Below are positions 11,335-24,251 of a stretch of DNA of 64,000 nucleotides, one piece after another. The notes under the pieces are model-generated. The model worked only from the letters and a program-made list of their open reading frames with translations, searched no databases and was not told where the DNA came from. The DNA is taken from positions 498,927-562,926 of the forward strand of contig CAJJDO010000008.1 in NCBI GenBank assembly GCA_905183005.1. The letters are read 5' to 3'. Both the position numbers and the translations under genes were made by a program. This stretch comes from Paramecium pentaurelia (Eukaryota; Ciliophora; Oligohymenophorea; Peniculida; Parameciidae). How positions within the stretch are numbered: the stretch's first letter is position 1; every line of letters begins with the position of its first letter.

Positions 11335-14300
11335 TCATTATGCTAATGCTAATGCCACTTTGGTTTTGTTATGACCATTTAATTACTCATTTAATGAATT
11401 AATCTAAGATCTTAATGCTTCTATCTCAGCAAATGAAACTACTAACAAAAAACTATATTCATCTATCTTATATTGAAGGCTGTTTAATTTTGAATATTCA
11501 AATTTCCATTAACTTAAATCCTAAAAATAAATAAAAAATGTACTTTTTCTAATTCAATAACTTTTTAATCTGCCTCATTCAATTCCACTGTTAAATGATC
11601 TACTTAGGATGCTAAATCATTAGATTTTTCTTCTAATTTTTTAGCTTTGAATTCATGTCTTTTAACTTCACTACTTAATAGAGCCATTTTATCTTCATAT
11701 TTATACTAATTATTAAAATTATAATTTACTTTTATATCTTCAAGTTCAGCAATTTTGCTTTCTAATTATGTTAATTTTTGTTTAAATTATTCTATAATTT
11801 CATCTTTAGATTATGATTCAGTTTGTAACTTTTTTATTTAGTTTTGTAAATCTTCTTAATTAACCAATAAACTTTCAATTTCGGCTACTTATTATTTGAG
11901 ATGAGTAATTTCATTTAATTTATCTTAATTATCATCAATTTATTATTATAATTGGTTCTAAAGAGAACCTAATTAGGTTTTTAATTCATTAATATCTTCT
12001 AATTAATTATGTAAGTCATTCATTTCTTAATCTAATTTTATTAATTCTTAATTCTATTCATCAATTTCATCTTGCTTTTTCTTATTTAAAACTTTAAGTC
12101 TTTCTATTTCAGACGAAAGCATTGCTAATTTGTTCTCCATTTATTCTTTTATCATTTGTAATTATTAATATGATTAATCTAATTATTCATGCTTTTATTT
12201 CCATAATTTTAGTTCTTTTTCTAGTTCAGCAATTCTATCTTTTAAACTTTCAATTTCTAATTCCAAAGCTTACATTTCTGCTAATTAACCTTCTAATTCT
12301 TAAATTCTTTTTTTTAAATCATCAACATTTTCCATTTTTTCTAATTTATATTTCATTCCTTCTATATGTGTTGATAACATTGCACATTTACTCTATAGAT
12401 CATACTTCTCAGATTCAGTTTATTGAATTCTTTATTCTAAATCTTGTCTACCTTGAATCTCATTTTAAAGTTGTGATTATAACACAGTATTAGATTCATG
12501 TAATTCTTTTATTTAGACTTTTAAAGAGTCTAATTCTAATAATTCTTTTTATAAGTTTTGATTCAATTATTAATGATTAAGGACTTCTTAATTCTTTTAT
12601 TAAATTGTTTAATTTAATCTTTGGTTTTCTTATTTAAGTAGAATTAATCTATTTTATAAATCTAAAGTAGGATCCTCCTCATTTGCTAAATTTGATTCTG
12701 AGACTTTCTTATAACTTTATTACAAAGTACTAAGCTATTATTACAATTCTGCAATTACAGATTCAGAATTTGATTGCTTATGAACAATATTTTATGCTTT
12801 TTATTCTTCTAATTATCTTTTTAATTCAGCGATGTTAGTATTTGCTTAATTTGATTAGCCTCTAAGTTTTTCTAATTCATCTTAATAATTTTAATTGACT
12901 TATTATTATGCATCAAATTTATTCTATAATTAACTCAATTTTTCTTTTAAAATATTTAAATGGGACAATTATTCTTCTGCATTTTTCAATTATTCTGTTT
13001 TTTAATCATTTAAATATCTCAATCTTTAAGATTCAGCACTTAACATAGCTACCTTATTTTCTAAATCATAAATTTTATTATTAGCATCAGCCAATCTTTA
13101 TTCAAGAATATTAAGTTCTTATAATTTCTATTCTAATTCTTATATGATTTTATCTTTTTATTCCAATTCTTTCTATAATTATTGATTTAAATTTTCTAAT
13201 TAATCTATTTCTCTTAATTATTCTTATAAATTTTTCAAATCTTCTTATTATTCTAAAATCTTTTCATTTTTTTACTTAAGTTAAACTTTTAATCTCTCTA
13301 TTTCTGATGCCAACATACTTACTTTACTTTCTAATTACTATTTCTCTTATTCTAATAGTTTAAATTTATCAATATCTTTCATTAATTAAGAATTATCTTG
13401 GTTAAGTCTTTCGTTTTCTCTATGAGATTCTTCAATTTCATGTTATAATCTTTAATTTTCTTATTATAAAAGTGATAATGATTTAATTTTTTGGTTTAAT
13501 TCAGTAATAGTCAATTCTTAATTGTTTAAATCTATGTCTTTTTATTGAGATTATTACAAAATTTATTATAATTCAGTACTTTTATCTGATAATAATTTTT
13601 TAATCCTATCTAATTCTCCAATTAAACCTTAATGAAGTTTAAGCTATCCTTTGGTTTATTCCAATTCGATTTATAATTTTTATTTATCATCATTAAATTA
13701 ATGAATTTGAGCAGACAACTTATTTTATTCTTAAGACAAAGTCTCAACTCTAGCTAGTGATTCTTTTTGATTAGATTATAATTATTAATGTTAGAGATCA
13801 AGATTCTATCATAAAAGATTTTATTACATTATATTTAATTTTCCATTGATCTAATTATTTAAGGGCATCAGCTAAATCAGTTTAGTATTTTTTTTATTGA
13901 TTTTGCCATTCTTATCTTTCTCTTTCAAATTAATTTTTTAAAGATTGAACTTCTGCTGGATTAAATTCAGCAAGTTTTTTTTTTAGTTCATCAATTTCTT
14001 TTTATTTTTTGTTGTCATTTTCATAATATTTTTATTTCCACTATTCAATCATTTATTCTTTCCCTTAATTTTGATTATGCATATCTTAAAGAGCATGTTA
14101 AAAAGCTTCAAGCTCTTATAATTATTCTTGATATTCTTTGCATTTTTACAAAAGCTATATAAGTAATATTATTAGATACTTGACTAATTGTATCCTCTCT
14201 TTCAGCCACTAATTTTTTTAGTCTTTCAACCTCTACTTATTAATTTAACAATTTTTAATTCTCAATAATCAATTTATTCATCTCAGATTTCTAATTATCT

Positions 14301-14706
14301 AAATCAGCTTGTGCTTTAGTAATATCTATTTAAAACTTTTTAACATCCTCCTATGAACCTAATATCCTAGATTATAATTCATCTTTCTAAAAATATCTCA
14401 AAATTCAGTACAATTTCATTATCTATCTCATATTTAGCTAATTAAGCTTCTAATGAAAAACACTTTTTCTTCCACTATTCTAATTCATCCCTTGCACCTT
14501 CATCAACTTCTTTATCATTATTATATGATCCTGCATTCTTTTCCTTTACAATTACAGTAGTAGGCAAATTTTGTGCAGTAGGTATTACATATGATCTTCC
14601 CATATTAATAATAGGAGGAATAACTAATATAAAATTTAGTATACTCACTTCTGCTAGGTGATCTGACTGAAATAACTTAAGAGGATTGTGGTCTAAATGA
14701 AGACAT
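11335..14706 (-). CDS. Long coiled-coil protein
   Basis: ATG at 14706 gives MSSFRPQSSQVISVRSPSR, then a 25-nt intron (14624-14648) and a short Pro/Ser-rich head. From about residue 60 to the end, roughly 1000 residues are almost pure heptad-type sequence rich in Glu, Gln, Lys, Leu and Asn, for example KIAELEDIKVNYN and QLGSLQNQLQQQIDD. Several more short introns are needed (for example near 14150 and 11535). It ends ...KTKVALALAQ at TGA 11335-11337. Long coiled-coils of this sort build basal-body, rootlet or cortical filaments in ciliates, but nothing here identifies a particular one. No globular domain was recognised. Confidence 0.75.
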
Positions 14707-14756
14707 TGTTAATTAATTAATTTTTATTTAGATATTTATTAATTAGATAAAGAGAA

Positions 14757-16320
14757 TCAGTATACTTAGACATTGTTATATTATTTAAGAGCATCTCTAA
14801 CATCTTAACAATTTTCTTCTGCTATTTTTCTTAAAAATACTCCTAATTTAAGCAATTCTTTATCATCTGAGTCATTGTACCAAGTCTTAATTTAAATCCC
14901 ATTTTCTTCTTAATGTTGATAATTTGCTGCAATGTTATCTACTATTATACATTTAGCCATGTTTCTGCCCAGTCTTGACAAATCTTTAACAAAGTGTTTT
15001 TAATATTACATAGCATGTTATCGATATAATCTATATTAGATGTATTTATTAAAAATAACTTAATCAAGAACCCAATTAGCATAATCTGGTAACCCAGCAG
15101 TAAATACTGCAATTTCATAATATTTACTCATTTCTTATAGAAATTACTCTGCATATGGTCTTACTAAAAAGCTCTTGGTTTAATCAACGAAATGAATCAA
15201 AGTTTCATCCATGTCTAATATTAGTGTAAATTAATGGGTAGTTTCATTAGGAAGATAGGGTTTATGAGCTACACTTAACAATGGAATACCCAATAATCCA
15301 TGATAACTTTATTATATAGTAAAATATAGGGATATAAAGTTTTATAGCATTAAATTGCTTTCAACTATTTTTTAATTAGGAATCAATCTAAAAAATGAGT
15401 TTAAAAATTGATAAAGATCTTTGGATTACTTACTTAATGACTTATATAATCCTTATAGTAATTCAACATTTTATCTTATCTAAATACTTGACTCTACTTT
15501 CTTACTGCCGAAATGCTTTTAGTTTTGCATAATTATAGTAGCCAATTCTTATTTTTATGTTTTTTAAATAATGAATTCTCCTAGAAAAAAATAGTTTTAT
15601 AGATTATAAATCAATAAATTTCTGAAATTCACATTATTTGCTGAGTAGACCTATTAATCAAAAAAACTATTCACTATAACAACAATCTAATATTTATGAT
15701 TTTATTATTTATTACTCCTAATTTTATCAATATTAAAATTTATCTAAATTTCTTGCCATTTTCAATCATAAGATTTTCTAATGCTTAAAAATGCACTCCA
15801 TCAATAATTTCTTAAAACCTATTTATTTAATCTACTTAATCGCTTACATTCTTAACTATTAAAAATGAAATAATATTACTTTCCTCATTGCATCCATCAA
15901 ATTAATTATTGAATAATAAATCTTAATATATGCATCTAAATTATCATCTAAATTTTCATTTACTTCCTATTTCTAATGTTTTGATTTTTCTTTTTTGATA
16001 GTTGATAGCGATCTATTATTATCTTCTTTTAGTTTTTAATCAATTAAAGATTGATACTATCTTGTTTCACTCAATGGAGGAGATTCTTCTTTTTAAATGG
16101 GATATAATTTGCCCTATTTTAAGTTTATCTCTAATCTTTCCTCTGTAATGGCCATTTTAATTCTAACCTTTTTGATCTCAAAATTCTTTGTAGAGCCTCT
16201 TGCTATTGATTTAGGTTTAATGACTGGAAAAGATTCTATTTCTTCTTATTCTTAATTGTTTCTCAAGGAAGTTATTCCTCTATTCACAATAATTTTATAT
16301 GTTGGTTTATTTTTTCTCAT
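14757..16320 (-). CDS. FCP1/SCP-type (HAD) protein phosphatase
   Basis: Three introns (24, 29 and 29 nt) leave 493 codons plus TGA. The N-terminal ~300 residues are low-complexity, basic and variable. The C-terminal ~190 residues are a clear CTD small-phosphatase domain: LILDMDETLIHFVDQTKSF with the two catalytic Asp of DxDxT, then RPYAEQFLQEMSKYYEIAVF, TAGLPDYANWVLDQV, KDLSRLGRN and IIVDNIAANYQHQEENGI. These enzymes remove phosphate from Ser/Thr, as in the RNA polymerase II tail or Dullard substrates; the substrate here is unknown. It lies 50 nt upstream of the coiled-coil gene on the same strand. Confidence 0.9.
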
Positions 16321-16909
16321 TTATTATTTTATATTAAATATATATCAGTTTTCATAATAAAATGTTATTTAATTTTATAATTGATATAACTTATGTTTAA
16401 TAATATACTATTCTTCATTGTCCTGATTTTAGTTTTTTTTTAATTATTTACTAAAATTATTTACAATTAATCAAAACTTTTATATATTGCTTTTCAATCC
16501 ATTATATGGATTTTATTTTTATAGTGTTTTATTTTAATAAGCGCTTATTAGAACTAATATAGTGTGCTTTTTTTCTTCAATGGAGTAGATGCTTTTTAAG
16601 ATATTTAGATTTATTGTCACTTTGTAAGACCTTGTCTAATTAAAAAAAAAATAGAATTTTCTTCTACTAATTCAGTTTTACAAGATTATAAAGTAATTAA
16701 AATAAAATATACTTTGAGACTAGTATAAATATTGTAAATAATATATTTATTATATTATTTTAGTTCTTCTCTTATAATTTGAGTCATTTAAAAATGTTTA
16801 TATGATAAAAATAACATTAGAAATATAAATATTGATCAATAATTTATTTTGTTTAAGTTTATTATTGTTTTTATTCATATGTTATTTTTATTTTATTTAT
16901 AAGTTTGAT
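16321..16909. other. Divergent intergenic region
   Basis: About 590 nt of very AT-rich DNA between two genes transcribed away from each other, so it must contain both promoters. I see no RNA gene, no repeat array and no credible reading frame. Confidence 0.6.
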
Positions 16910-18191
16910 ATGGAAACTCATGAAAAATACTTTTACTATACTTGGAAAGATAAACCAAAATAATCTTAATTATGTTCGAATGATAAAAAAGTTAATGTAT
17001 TATGAATTAATTACAAATAAGGTTTTATGTTAATACAGTGAATAACTTTTACAATCTAAACAAATGAATTCAGATTAAAAACACTTAGCTTTTTGGTAAT
17101 TAAAAAGGAAAAATAGTATAGTTGAGAAATACTCTTAATCTTAGATTAATACAACAAGAATTAAAACAAGAAGAAATTCTGTTGTTGTTGGATATGAATC
17201 TTAAATTAAAACAGAAAGAAAATCTAGTTAAACAAATTAAATTAGCTAGGTTTCAAATACATTAACAAATAAAAAGTAATTTCAAGAAGATTATATTGAT
17301 GAATTATCAAGAAGAAGATTAAGTAGATTTTTATCCAATTATGAGATTTGTAACTTAATTCATAAAAGAAGTTTATCTAGATAAGACAATTAGATTTATG
17401 CTGAGGATATTGATAAAGAAATAGTAACAGCTTAAATCAAATCAATTCAAAATCAATAAATTCGATTTCAATTTCATTAATCAAATAAATAAATTATACC
17501 AGAAAAAAAATATGATAATCAAATAAATGATATGATTAATATGAAATAATCTACTTTTAAATCTGTTTTTTAATAGATTTAACATTTAACCAATGAATAA
17601 AGTAAAAAAAGAATGCCTATTACATGTCATAAAATGCTTAAATCAAGAACTAAATTAGTTAGTTGTTCTCATAAAGTTAGAGAAAGATTTAAAAATATCA
17701 TTAAATAAGTTGTATTTGTAGCCAAATATAAATGTCGAGTTAACTTTTGGTTTGAATATCCAATAAAATATAATAATTCATTTTATGAATAAATAATTGA
17801 AGGCAATTATGATAGGATAATTTTTACTTTATCATAAGAGCCATATCTAATTCATAGCAGAAACAAAGATGGTTAAACTCCATTACATATTGCTTGTATT
17901 TGTAATAATGCTCTATTGGTTAAATTGTTAATTAAGAATTGCAGTAATATTGAAGCATTAGATAATAAATAATTATCACCTTTATATTATGCATTTAAAT
18001 CAAATTCTAATGAATGTTTTAAAGTAAATATAAAATTTATTTTATTTTAGATCTTACTTAATTTTAAAGCCAAACCATGGTCACCACCAGGAGGAAAATT
18101 AGATTAAAATTAGATGAATGTTGTACAAAAAAATTTATTGATGCATGCTCGCTTAATTTATATATTTACTATTTGGAAAATTAAAAAATGA
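16910..18191 (+). CDS. Ankyrin-repeat protein
   Basis: ATG 16910 (METHEKYFYYTWKDKPKQSQ). Introns at 16997-17021 (25 nt) and 18024-18050 (27 nt) leave exactly 409 codons plus TGA 18189-18191. The first ~290 residues are basic and Ser/Gln-rich with no known domain. Near residue 315 a canonical ankyrin repeat begins (HSRNKDGQTPLHIACICNN), followed by a second one (SNIEALDNKQLSPLYYAF) and a short C-terminus. Ankyrin repeats mediate protein binding; the partner cannot be told. It is the first of three plus-strand genes with short spacers. Confidence 0.8.
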
Positions 18192-18204
18192 TTATATTAT
18201 AAAA

Positions 18205-18751
18205 ATGCATTTTATTAAGAATATATTCAATAAAGTTGTAGGAACATAATAACCATTAGTAAAATAAGAGATTTTTGATTTTTTTATTTTAGGAACAATC
18301 TTTAAATAAGATGAAGCTAAATATACAAAAATGTAAGTAAATTTATTTTATGTTTAGATCATCTAATTCAGAATTTGTGTTTGACAAATTATCAAATGAT
18401 GAGTTTGATCATATTCTAATTGTTCGATTAAATAGAACCTCTAAATCTTATAATAATGTCATTAGATAAAAAGAAGGAGATTTTTATTTCAACATTTCAT
18501 TTTTTAAATCAATACACCATTAAACTTTAAGTGATTCGGCAGAAGAGTTTAGTATAGATTTAATGTATCACTTAAACTTTAAAATAGAGACATTTAAGGT
18601 ATTAAATGGAGTATAAGAATACATTTCCAAAAATACACAAAACAAGAAAATTTAAAAATTATTAATTTTAAATTGTATTTAAATTAATTAATTTGGATTC
18701 AATAAAACAAAAAGGCCCTCCCAAAAAACTTAAATGATTTAGATAATCTGA
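18205..18751 (+). CDS. Hypothetical protein, about 170 residues
   Basis: ATG 18205 (MHFIKNIFNKVVG). One 25-nt intron (GTAAGT...TTTAG, 18334-18358) is needed to reach the frame FVFDKLSNDEFDHILIVRLN, and the frame then ends at TGA 18749-18751. If a possible 19-nt intron (from GTATTAAATGG) is also removed, the end becomes KQKGPPKKLK with TGA 18735-18737; both solutions are in frame. No family recognised. Gaps to its neighbours are 13 nt upstream and about 60 nt downstream. Confidence 0.5.
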
Positions 18752-18807
18752 TTCCTACAAAATAATCGTAAAAATTGGAGATTCATAATATATTGCAATA
18801 AAAATAA

Positions 18808-20379
18808 ATGACTAAAACCATTTTGAGAGTAGATAGATCAATTTTATCATTACTAACTACTAGAACTATATAAGATAAAGAAATTATAGGAGATGTTATC
18901 AATTATTTATTGTAATAAGATATTCACACTATAAAATAAATTTATGTTGGAAAATTATATATACTTTGTCCTAAATTAGCAGTAATAAGGTTCATCAATC
19001 CTTTAGTTATAATGTCTTTAAATATTATTTCGATAACAGAGAGTAGAATGGAATTATACAATAAAGATAGATAATTATTATTAATTTAATCAATAAAAGA
19101 CTTCATCAGTTTTGAAGTAGATAAAGATCAGAATTATTTAAGTTGGGTTTATTTTGATGGATTTAATTAGATTGTATTATATTTTAAATTTGATATTTTG
19201 TATGGATCCACAACAATGGCTATTATTTTAGAGAAATTCAGAATATGCATGAATGAAAAATAAAATTTATAATTAGAAACTGGCACATCCTTTAGTTAAA
19301 TCTCAACAACAACTACTATTAATATAAATGAATCATATAACTAATAAATTGAATTAAAAAAATACATTTATAAAGATGATTTGTATACAATAAAAGGGGA
19401 TTTAAAGTAAGCAACTACTAAGAAAATCATTTATAATGATAATGATAATTTAGTTATTTTAGAAGATAAAACTATATCATTTATCAAAAATAATAAAACA
19501 TATTAAATTAATTAATTTATTAAGTTTGATAAAACATATCTAGACTATAATTCAAAAATATTAGTGTTATATTTATAGTTTTAATGTGTATTATACTTAA
19601 TTGATTTAAAAACTTATACTTATACTCAGGATATTATTAAATTAAATTTTAAGATCGCAGATGTTTGTTCTTATGAAAAATAATTCATATTGTTAAATAA
19701 TTAATCAGTTTATGTTTTAGATGAGAGTAAATCTATTTATAAAAGTAATATTAAAATTAATTATATTAGTTAATGAAATAGATTAAAAATTAAAAGATAA
19801 TTATCAAATTGTAAGATGCTCAAATAATGGATCTATTGTTATAGGTACAGAATAAGGTTTAGTGCTTATATTTGATAATATTAAAACAATGAAATAAGTA
19901 AATATATTTGAAGGACTAGGAGATCTTGTTTAAGATATTATATTAAGTACAGATGAAAAGTAAAGTATAAATTATAAAATAGGTTTATAATTATTAATAA
20001 TTCTTAATATATCTAATATTAATAAATAATAACAAATAAATAAAATGGTTATTAATAAAATTTAGATATGAAACCATCTCCAATTAGAGTTTAATTAAAT
20101 CCTGAAGATTTAATTTTAATGGGATTATATAATTATCCAAATTTTTAACATGTGAGAATGGATAAAAATAATAGAGTTATTGCAGCTTAACTTGAAAATT
20201 TGTAAGTGATTTTTAATGTTTAATAAATAATTAATCATTAAAATAATTCATATTAAGTAATTAGTTTACAATAAATTTAGATATTCATTCTTCCTGAAGA
20301 AATCTTTGATCAACAATATAGAGAATAAGATCTAATAATTCTTTCAGAATCAAATATTTATATCAGATAATGTTTATGA
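18808..20379 (+). CDS. VID27-like protein (PH-like plus beta-propeller), tentative
   Basis: ATG 18808 (MTKTILRVDRSILSLLTTRT). Introns at 19745-19769 (25 nt) and 19960-19982 (23 nt) give 507 codons plus TGA. The N-terminal half looks beta-rich, with FEVDKDQNYLSWVYFDG; the C-terminal half has propeller-like strands (CSNNGSIVIGTEQGLVLIFD, GLGDLVQDIILSTDEK) and then a segment KPSPIRVQLNPEDLILMG, which resembles the closing part of yeast Vid27 and its relatives. That order is my reason for treating the part from 20062 as the same gene rather than a second one. Vid27 has been linked to degradation of cytosolic enzymes but its function is poorly known. A third intron near 20203 is possible and would not change the frame. 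Confidence 0.45.
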
Positions 20380-20438
20380 TATATAATTAGAAATTAACTA
20401 TTACTTTGATAATACTTAGCATACATAAATTAATAATA

Positions 20439-22468
20439 TCAATCGGTAAAGAAGTCATTTAAAACTTAATCTAAATTTTAATAATGCTTTTTAACATCTT
20501 CTTCTACTTTTTTAAGAACTTCTTTTTTGTTTTCTACTTATTATGTTTATTATTATTTTTAGGATTGTGGTTGCTATTTTAATTATTATTGTTATTATTA
20601 TTATTAATGTTATTCAACTTTTTATGGTGCCACTATTATTTCAGCCTTTCTTTTTTCACTTGTATCTTCATTTAAATAAGTTGGCAACTTTAATCCAGGC
20701 AAATGCATACCAACCAAATGTGATAATGATCCTATAGGAAGTTTTTAGGTTTCTATTGGAATAATAGAACTATTTTCTTCTTCTTAAACAATGTTTTCCT
20801 TAAAATCTACACATTTTGCTAATGTTCTATATAGATCTCTTACTAAAAGACTAGAATCAAATTTAGCCAAAGTCATAATATATTAATGAAGTAATTCAAT
20901 TTATTATTCTTAATGAATAGCTAATAATTAATGACTAAGCAACAAAATCTTTGAAAATATAAAATATATATTTACTTCATATTTAACATTTTCATGTTAT
21001 TAAGAAAAATTTAATGATAATTTTCTTAAATTTTCAGCAGCAATTGTAGGTATTTGTTCTATTTCTAATCTAAGAAGTTTAATAACAGTAGCTTTGTATC
21101 TAATATCACTAATATCATCTATATTTTAAAGACAAATTGCTAAAAGAGGTAATTTATTATCTTAAGTACTAATTAAATTACAAAATGATGCTATCACATG
21201 ATTCTTAGTATCAGAACTACCGGTTTTTAAAATATCAAGAAGTGATTTAATAGTACGTTTAATAAATTTTGGAAATTTGATTGTTGTTTTAGATAATAAT
21301 TTTACAGCTACAGCTACCAATTATGGTTAATTTGATCTGGCTTAATATAATAATTCTTCTAAAATGTTATTAAAATTATTTTCATCTATTAATAAAGATA
21401 GAATTTCTAATTTAAGTAATTTACAATATAATTTTTCAATTTATAGTATTGAAAGTGCTCTATAATGTTCTTTCACATATTATGGATATGAGAGAGCTAA
21501 TTAATGTAACATTTAAAGGATTATAAATTTGGATTCAGATCCTATATTTAAAAATTTAACAACAGTTCTTATAAGTTTCTTAATTCTAGATTCTTAAGGA
21601 AACTAAAGATATAATCTAGATATAGCTAAAACTATGCCTGGATAAGGTAATCTTAAAAGTATTTCACAAGCATCCAATAATTTAATTAGATCTTTATCCC
21701 CTTCTTTGAAATACATTACACTATATTAATACAATAATTGAAGAGCTCTTTCTAAATCAAAATTATTAAAATTTAACAAATCTTTGATAAGTTAAAAATA
21801 ATATTTATGTAATATTGTTAGATCTCCTGTAATTTTGAAAATAACATAGATAGCATATAATCTAGTCTAATGAGTGTCTTTAAGCAGAAAATTAATAATA
21901 TCATTATAATCATCTGGTTAAACATCATCACTACACATATCATGCATTTTTAGAATTGATAATGCAACACTTCTTCTTACCAATGGATTTTTATCAGCTT
22001 AAATCTTTTTTATTGCTGTAAATAACATAGGAGTAAGTTCTTAGATCCTTAAACTTGATAATGTTTTCAAAGCATTTAATTTTATAGATGTGTTTTAATT
22101 AGTTAAATCCTTAAAAATGGGAGCAGTAGCCAAAATAAGTACATCCCCTTGTGATTTACTTGTTCTTGCATTTGGCTAAGCTGCAAATTCACTAATCAAT
22201 ATTTGACATAATCTCTTTAATTCAAGATCCTCTCTAGGAAGCAAATTAATTATTCTAGACATATATAGAGTTAGATCTTTGTTTTGTAAATATTACTTAT
22301 ATTTATAAATAAGATTGATACACAATACAAAATTCTGATTGCTTCAACTAGATCTTCAGTGTATTTAGAATTGATTAGTTCAGCTAATTTATTATTTCTA
22401 CTCTAGGAGATTGCAAGTGTACCATTTCCAAATGCTTTACCAATTTTATCAGGAAGCACAGATAGCAT
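20439..22468 (-). CDS. AP-3 beta-adaptin-like (armadillo/HEAT) protein
   Basis: ATG 22468 (MLSVLPDKIGKAFGNG). One 26-nt intron near 22310 leaves 667 codons plus TGA 20439-20441; a second possible intron near 20970 (27 nt) would not alter the frame. About 550 residues are continuous helical repeats of adaptin type: KLAELINSKYTEDLVEAIR, ILISEFAAQPNART, NTSIKLNALKTLSSLRIQEL, ADKNPLVRRSVALSILKM. A Gln/Lys-rich hinge with a poly-Gln run follows. The pattern fits the trunk of a beta-type adaptin, best AP-3, which forms coats for transport toward lysosome-related compartments. The C-terminal ear is absent, so the protein is short compared with animal AP-3 beta. Confidence 0.7.
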
Positions 22469-22492
22469 AACACGTAAATTATATTATTTTTA

Positions 22493-23095
22493 ATGTTAGA
22501 AAAATCAAAAATTAAATAAATACTTCTTGACAAATCTCTAGGTTAAATTCTTAAAGTCAAAAGACCTATAGAATCTATTCAACAAGATGAGAATATTATA
22601 CCTTTAAAATCATTTAGTCAACATTTTCATACTACAGCAGGAAGAGAAGTTGTTTCGATTCCTTGTTTTAAAACTAAAATTGATTAAAATTCCGATAAGA
22701 ATTGGAAATTCATACGTCCACGTACTCCATCTATATCATTTAATTGCAAGCCTAGAATCACTATCTTTGATGAAAAGAGAGATATTTCTTAATAGCAAGG
22801 ACTCAACATTTCTTTGTCTTGGGAACCAATTTAAAAACCTATTCCTTTAAACAAATAAACAAAAAGAAAACCATGGTTTACTTTATAAGTCCTTCATGAT
22901 TCTATAGCAGATTATCAAAAACAGAAATCTATCTGTTTTGTTAATTATACAAAAGCAATATAGAATAAAGAAAGACCAAAATATGATCATTAAATAGATG
23001 ATAGTAAAGTAGCATAAGCTTATTTAAAATTAAAGTATTTAATAATTAAAAAAGACCGAATTACTCAAAAAGATATATTGATTTTGCTAAGGTGA
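22493..23095 (+). CDS. Hypothetical protein, 200 residues
   Basis: ATG 22493 (MLEKSKIKQILLDKSLGQIL) runs without intron to TGA 23093-23095. The composition is typical of a real basic Paramecium protein (RPRTPSISFNCKPRITIF, SLSWEPIQKPIPLNKQ), but no family was recognised. It diverges from the adaptin gene with only 24 nt between the two start codons. Its 3' part from 22736 is printed a second time at 23892-24251. Confidence 0.6.
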
Positions 23096-23890
23096 TAAAC
23101 AGAAATAATGCATCTCCTAATTTCAATAAATTTTGATAGGATTTCTAATATATTAATGATATTTATATATTCTATTATTATCAAATAATTTATGTTTATA
23201 AATTAATATATCAAAATACTATTAAAATTAATCTTAATTATATGTCTTCATTTTATATAATAAAAATATATATATTTTTAATCTATTTATTGATTTCAAA
23301 TTTTATTAATCAATCTATATTATTCATTGAAATTAATTGAATACTTTGAATATTTATTTTTTAAAAACATTAAATTATTGAATATCCAAATAATCTATAT
23401 TGTAAAACTTAGTTTTTAAATATATTTTACATCATAGATTGATTTGAAAATTTATAATTGAAATAATTAAGGTGTTTAGTAAGGAATTTTTGATTTCTTA
23501 ACTAAATTTTATTATTTTATTTTTTTATATAATTTTTTTTGTAAATTTAATGATATAAAATTCAAATATAAAGAAAATTAAAATTTTATATTAAATTAAT
23601 ATTGATAATTATTAATAACAATAATTGCTCAATCATTTTTTGTTCATTGTACCTCCATATTTCACTTTCCCTAATAAGAACTCGCAAACAGCTACAGGAG
23701 ACTTTTCTTTCATTTCATCTAATGAAATCCACTTTTAATCTGCAGAATCTTCGAAACACACCAAAAAATCTACTCTTCCATTATCATGTCTAACTTGTTT
23801 CACTTAACATGGTTTACTCTTTCTTGGTTTATGAGGTCCATTTCCTGTATTATTATTAGGTACAATATCAGGATCTTTCTATAGTTATTA
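22736..23890 (+). repeat. 1155-nt exact repeat, left copy
   Basis: From TCATTTAATTGCAAGCCTAG to the A just before the N at 23891, this stretch recurs at 23892-25046 with an offset of 1156. It contains the 3' part of the 200-residue gene, the intergenic spacer and the 3' end of the chromo-like gene. Spot checks across the length show no differences. Confidence 0.9.
23633..23890 (-). pseudogene. 3' fragment of chromo-like gene (probable assembly duplicate)
   Basis: Identical to 24789-25046, the last ~86 codons and TGA of the chromo-like gene, cut off at the N. No start codon is available. It is most likely not a separate locus. Confidence 0.75.
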
Positions 23891-23891
23891 N

Positions 23892-24251
23892 TCATTTAAT
23901 TGCAAGCCTAGAATCACTATCTTTGATGAAAAGAGAGATATTTCTTAATAGCAAGGACTCAACATTTCTTTGTCTTGGGAACCAATTTAAAAACCTATTC
24001 CTTTAAACAAATAAACAAAAAGAAAACCATGGTTTACTTTATAAGTCCTTCATGATTCTATAGCAGATTATCAAAAACAGAAATCTATCTGTTTTGTTAA
24101 TTATACAAAAGCAATATAGAATAAAGAAAGACCAAAATATGATCATTAAATAGATGATAGTAAAGTAGCATAAGCTTATTTAAAATTAAAGTATTTAATA
24201 ATTAAAAAAGACCGAATTACTCAAAAAGATATATTGATTTTGCTAAGGTGA
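23892..24251 (+). pseudogene. 3' fragment of the 200-residue gene (probable assembly duplicate)
   Basis: Identical to 22736-23095, the last 120 codons of the gene that starts at 22493, without its beginning. It exists only because the overlap is shown twice. Confidence 0.75.

Noticed and set aside
11142..12493. Hydrophobic plus-strand frames rich in Leu, Ile and Phe
   Set aside because: They are complements of the coiled-coil and peptidase genes; Glu/Lys/Gln codons read backward give Phe, Leu and Ile.
18239..18300. 34-nt GTAAAA...TTTTAG intron in the small unknown gene
   Set aside because: Removing it breaks the frame that leads into the well-supported downstream exon.
20543..20737. Hydrophobic plus-strand frame
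   Set aside because: It is the complement of the poly-Gln hinge of the adaptin-like gene on the minus strand.
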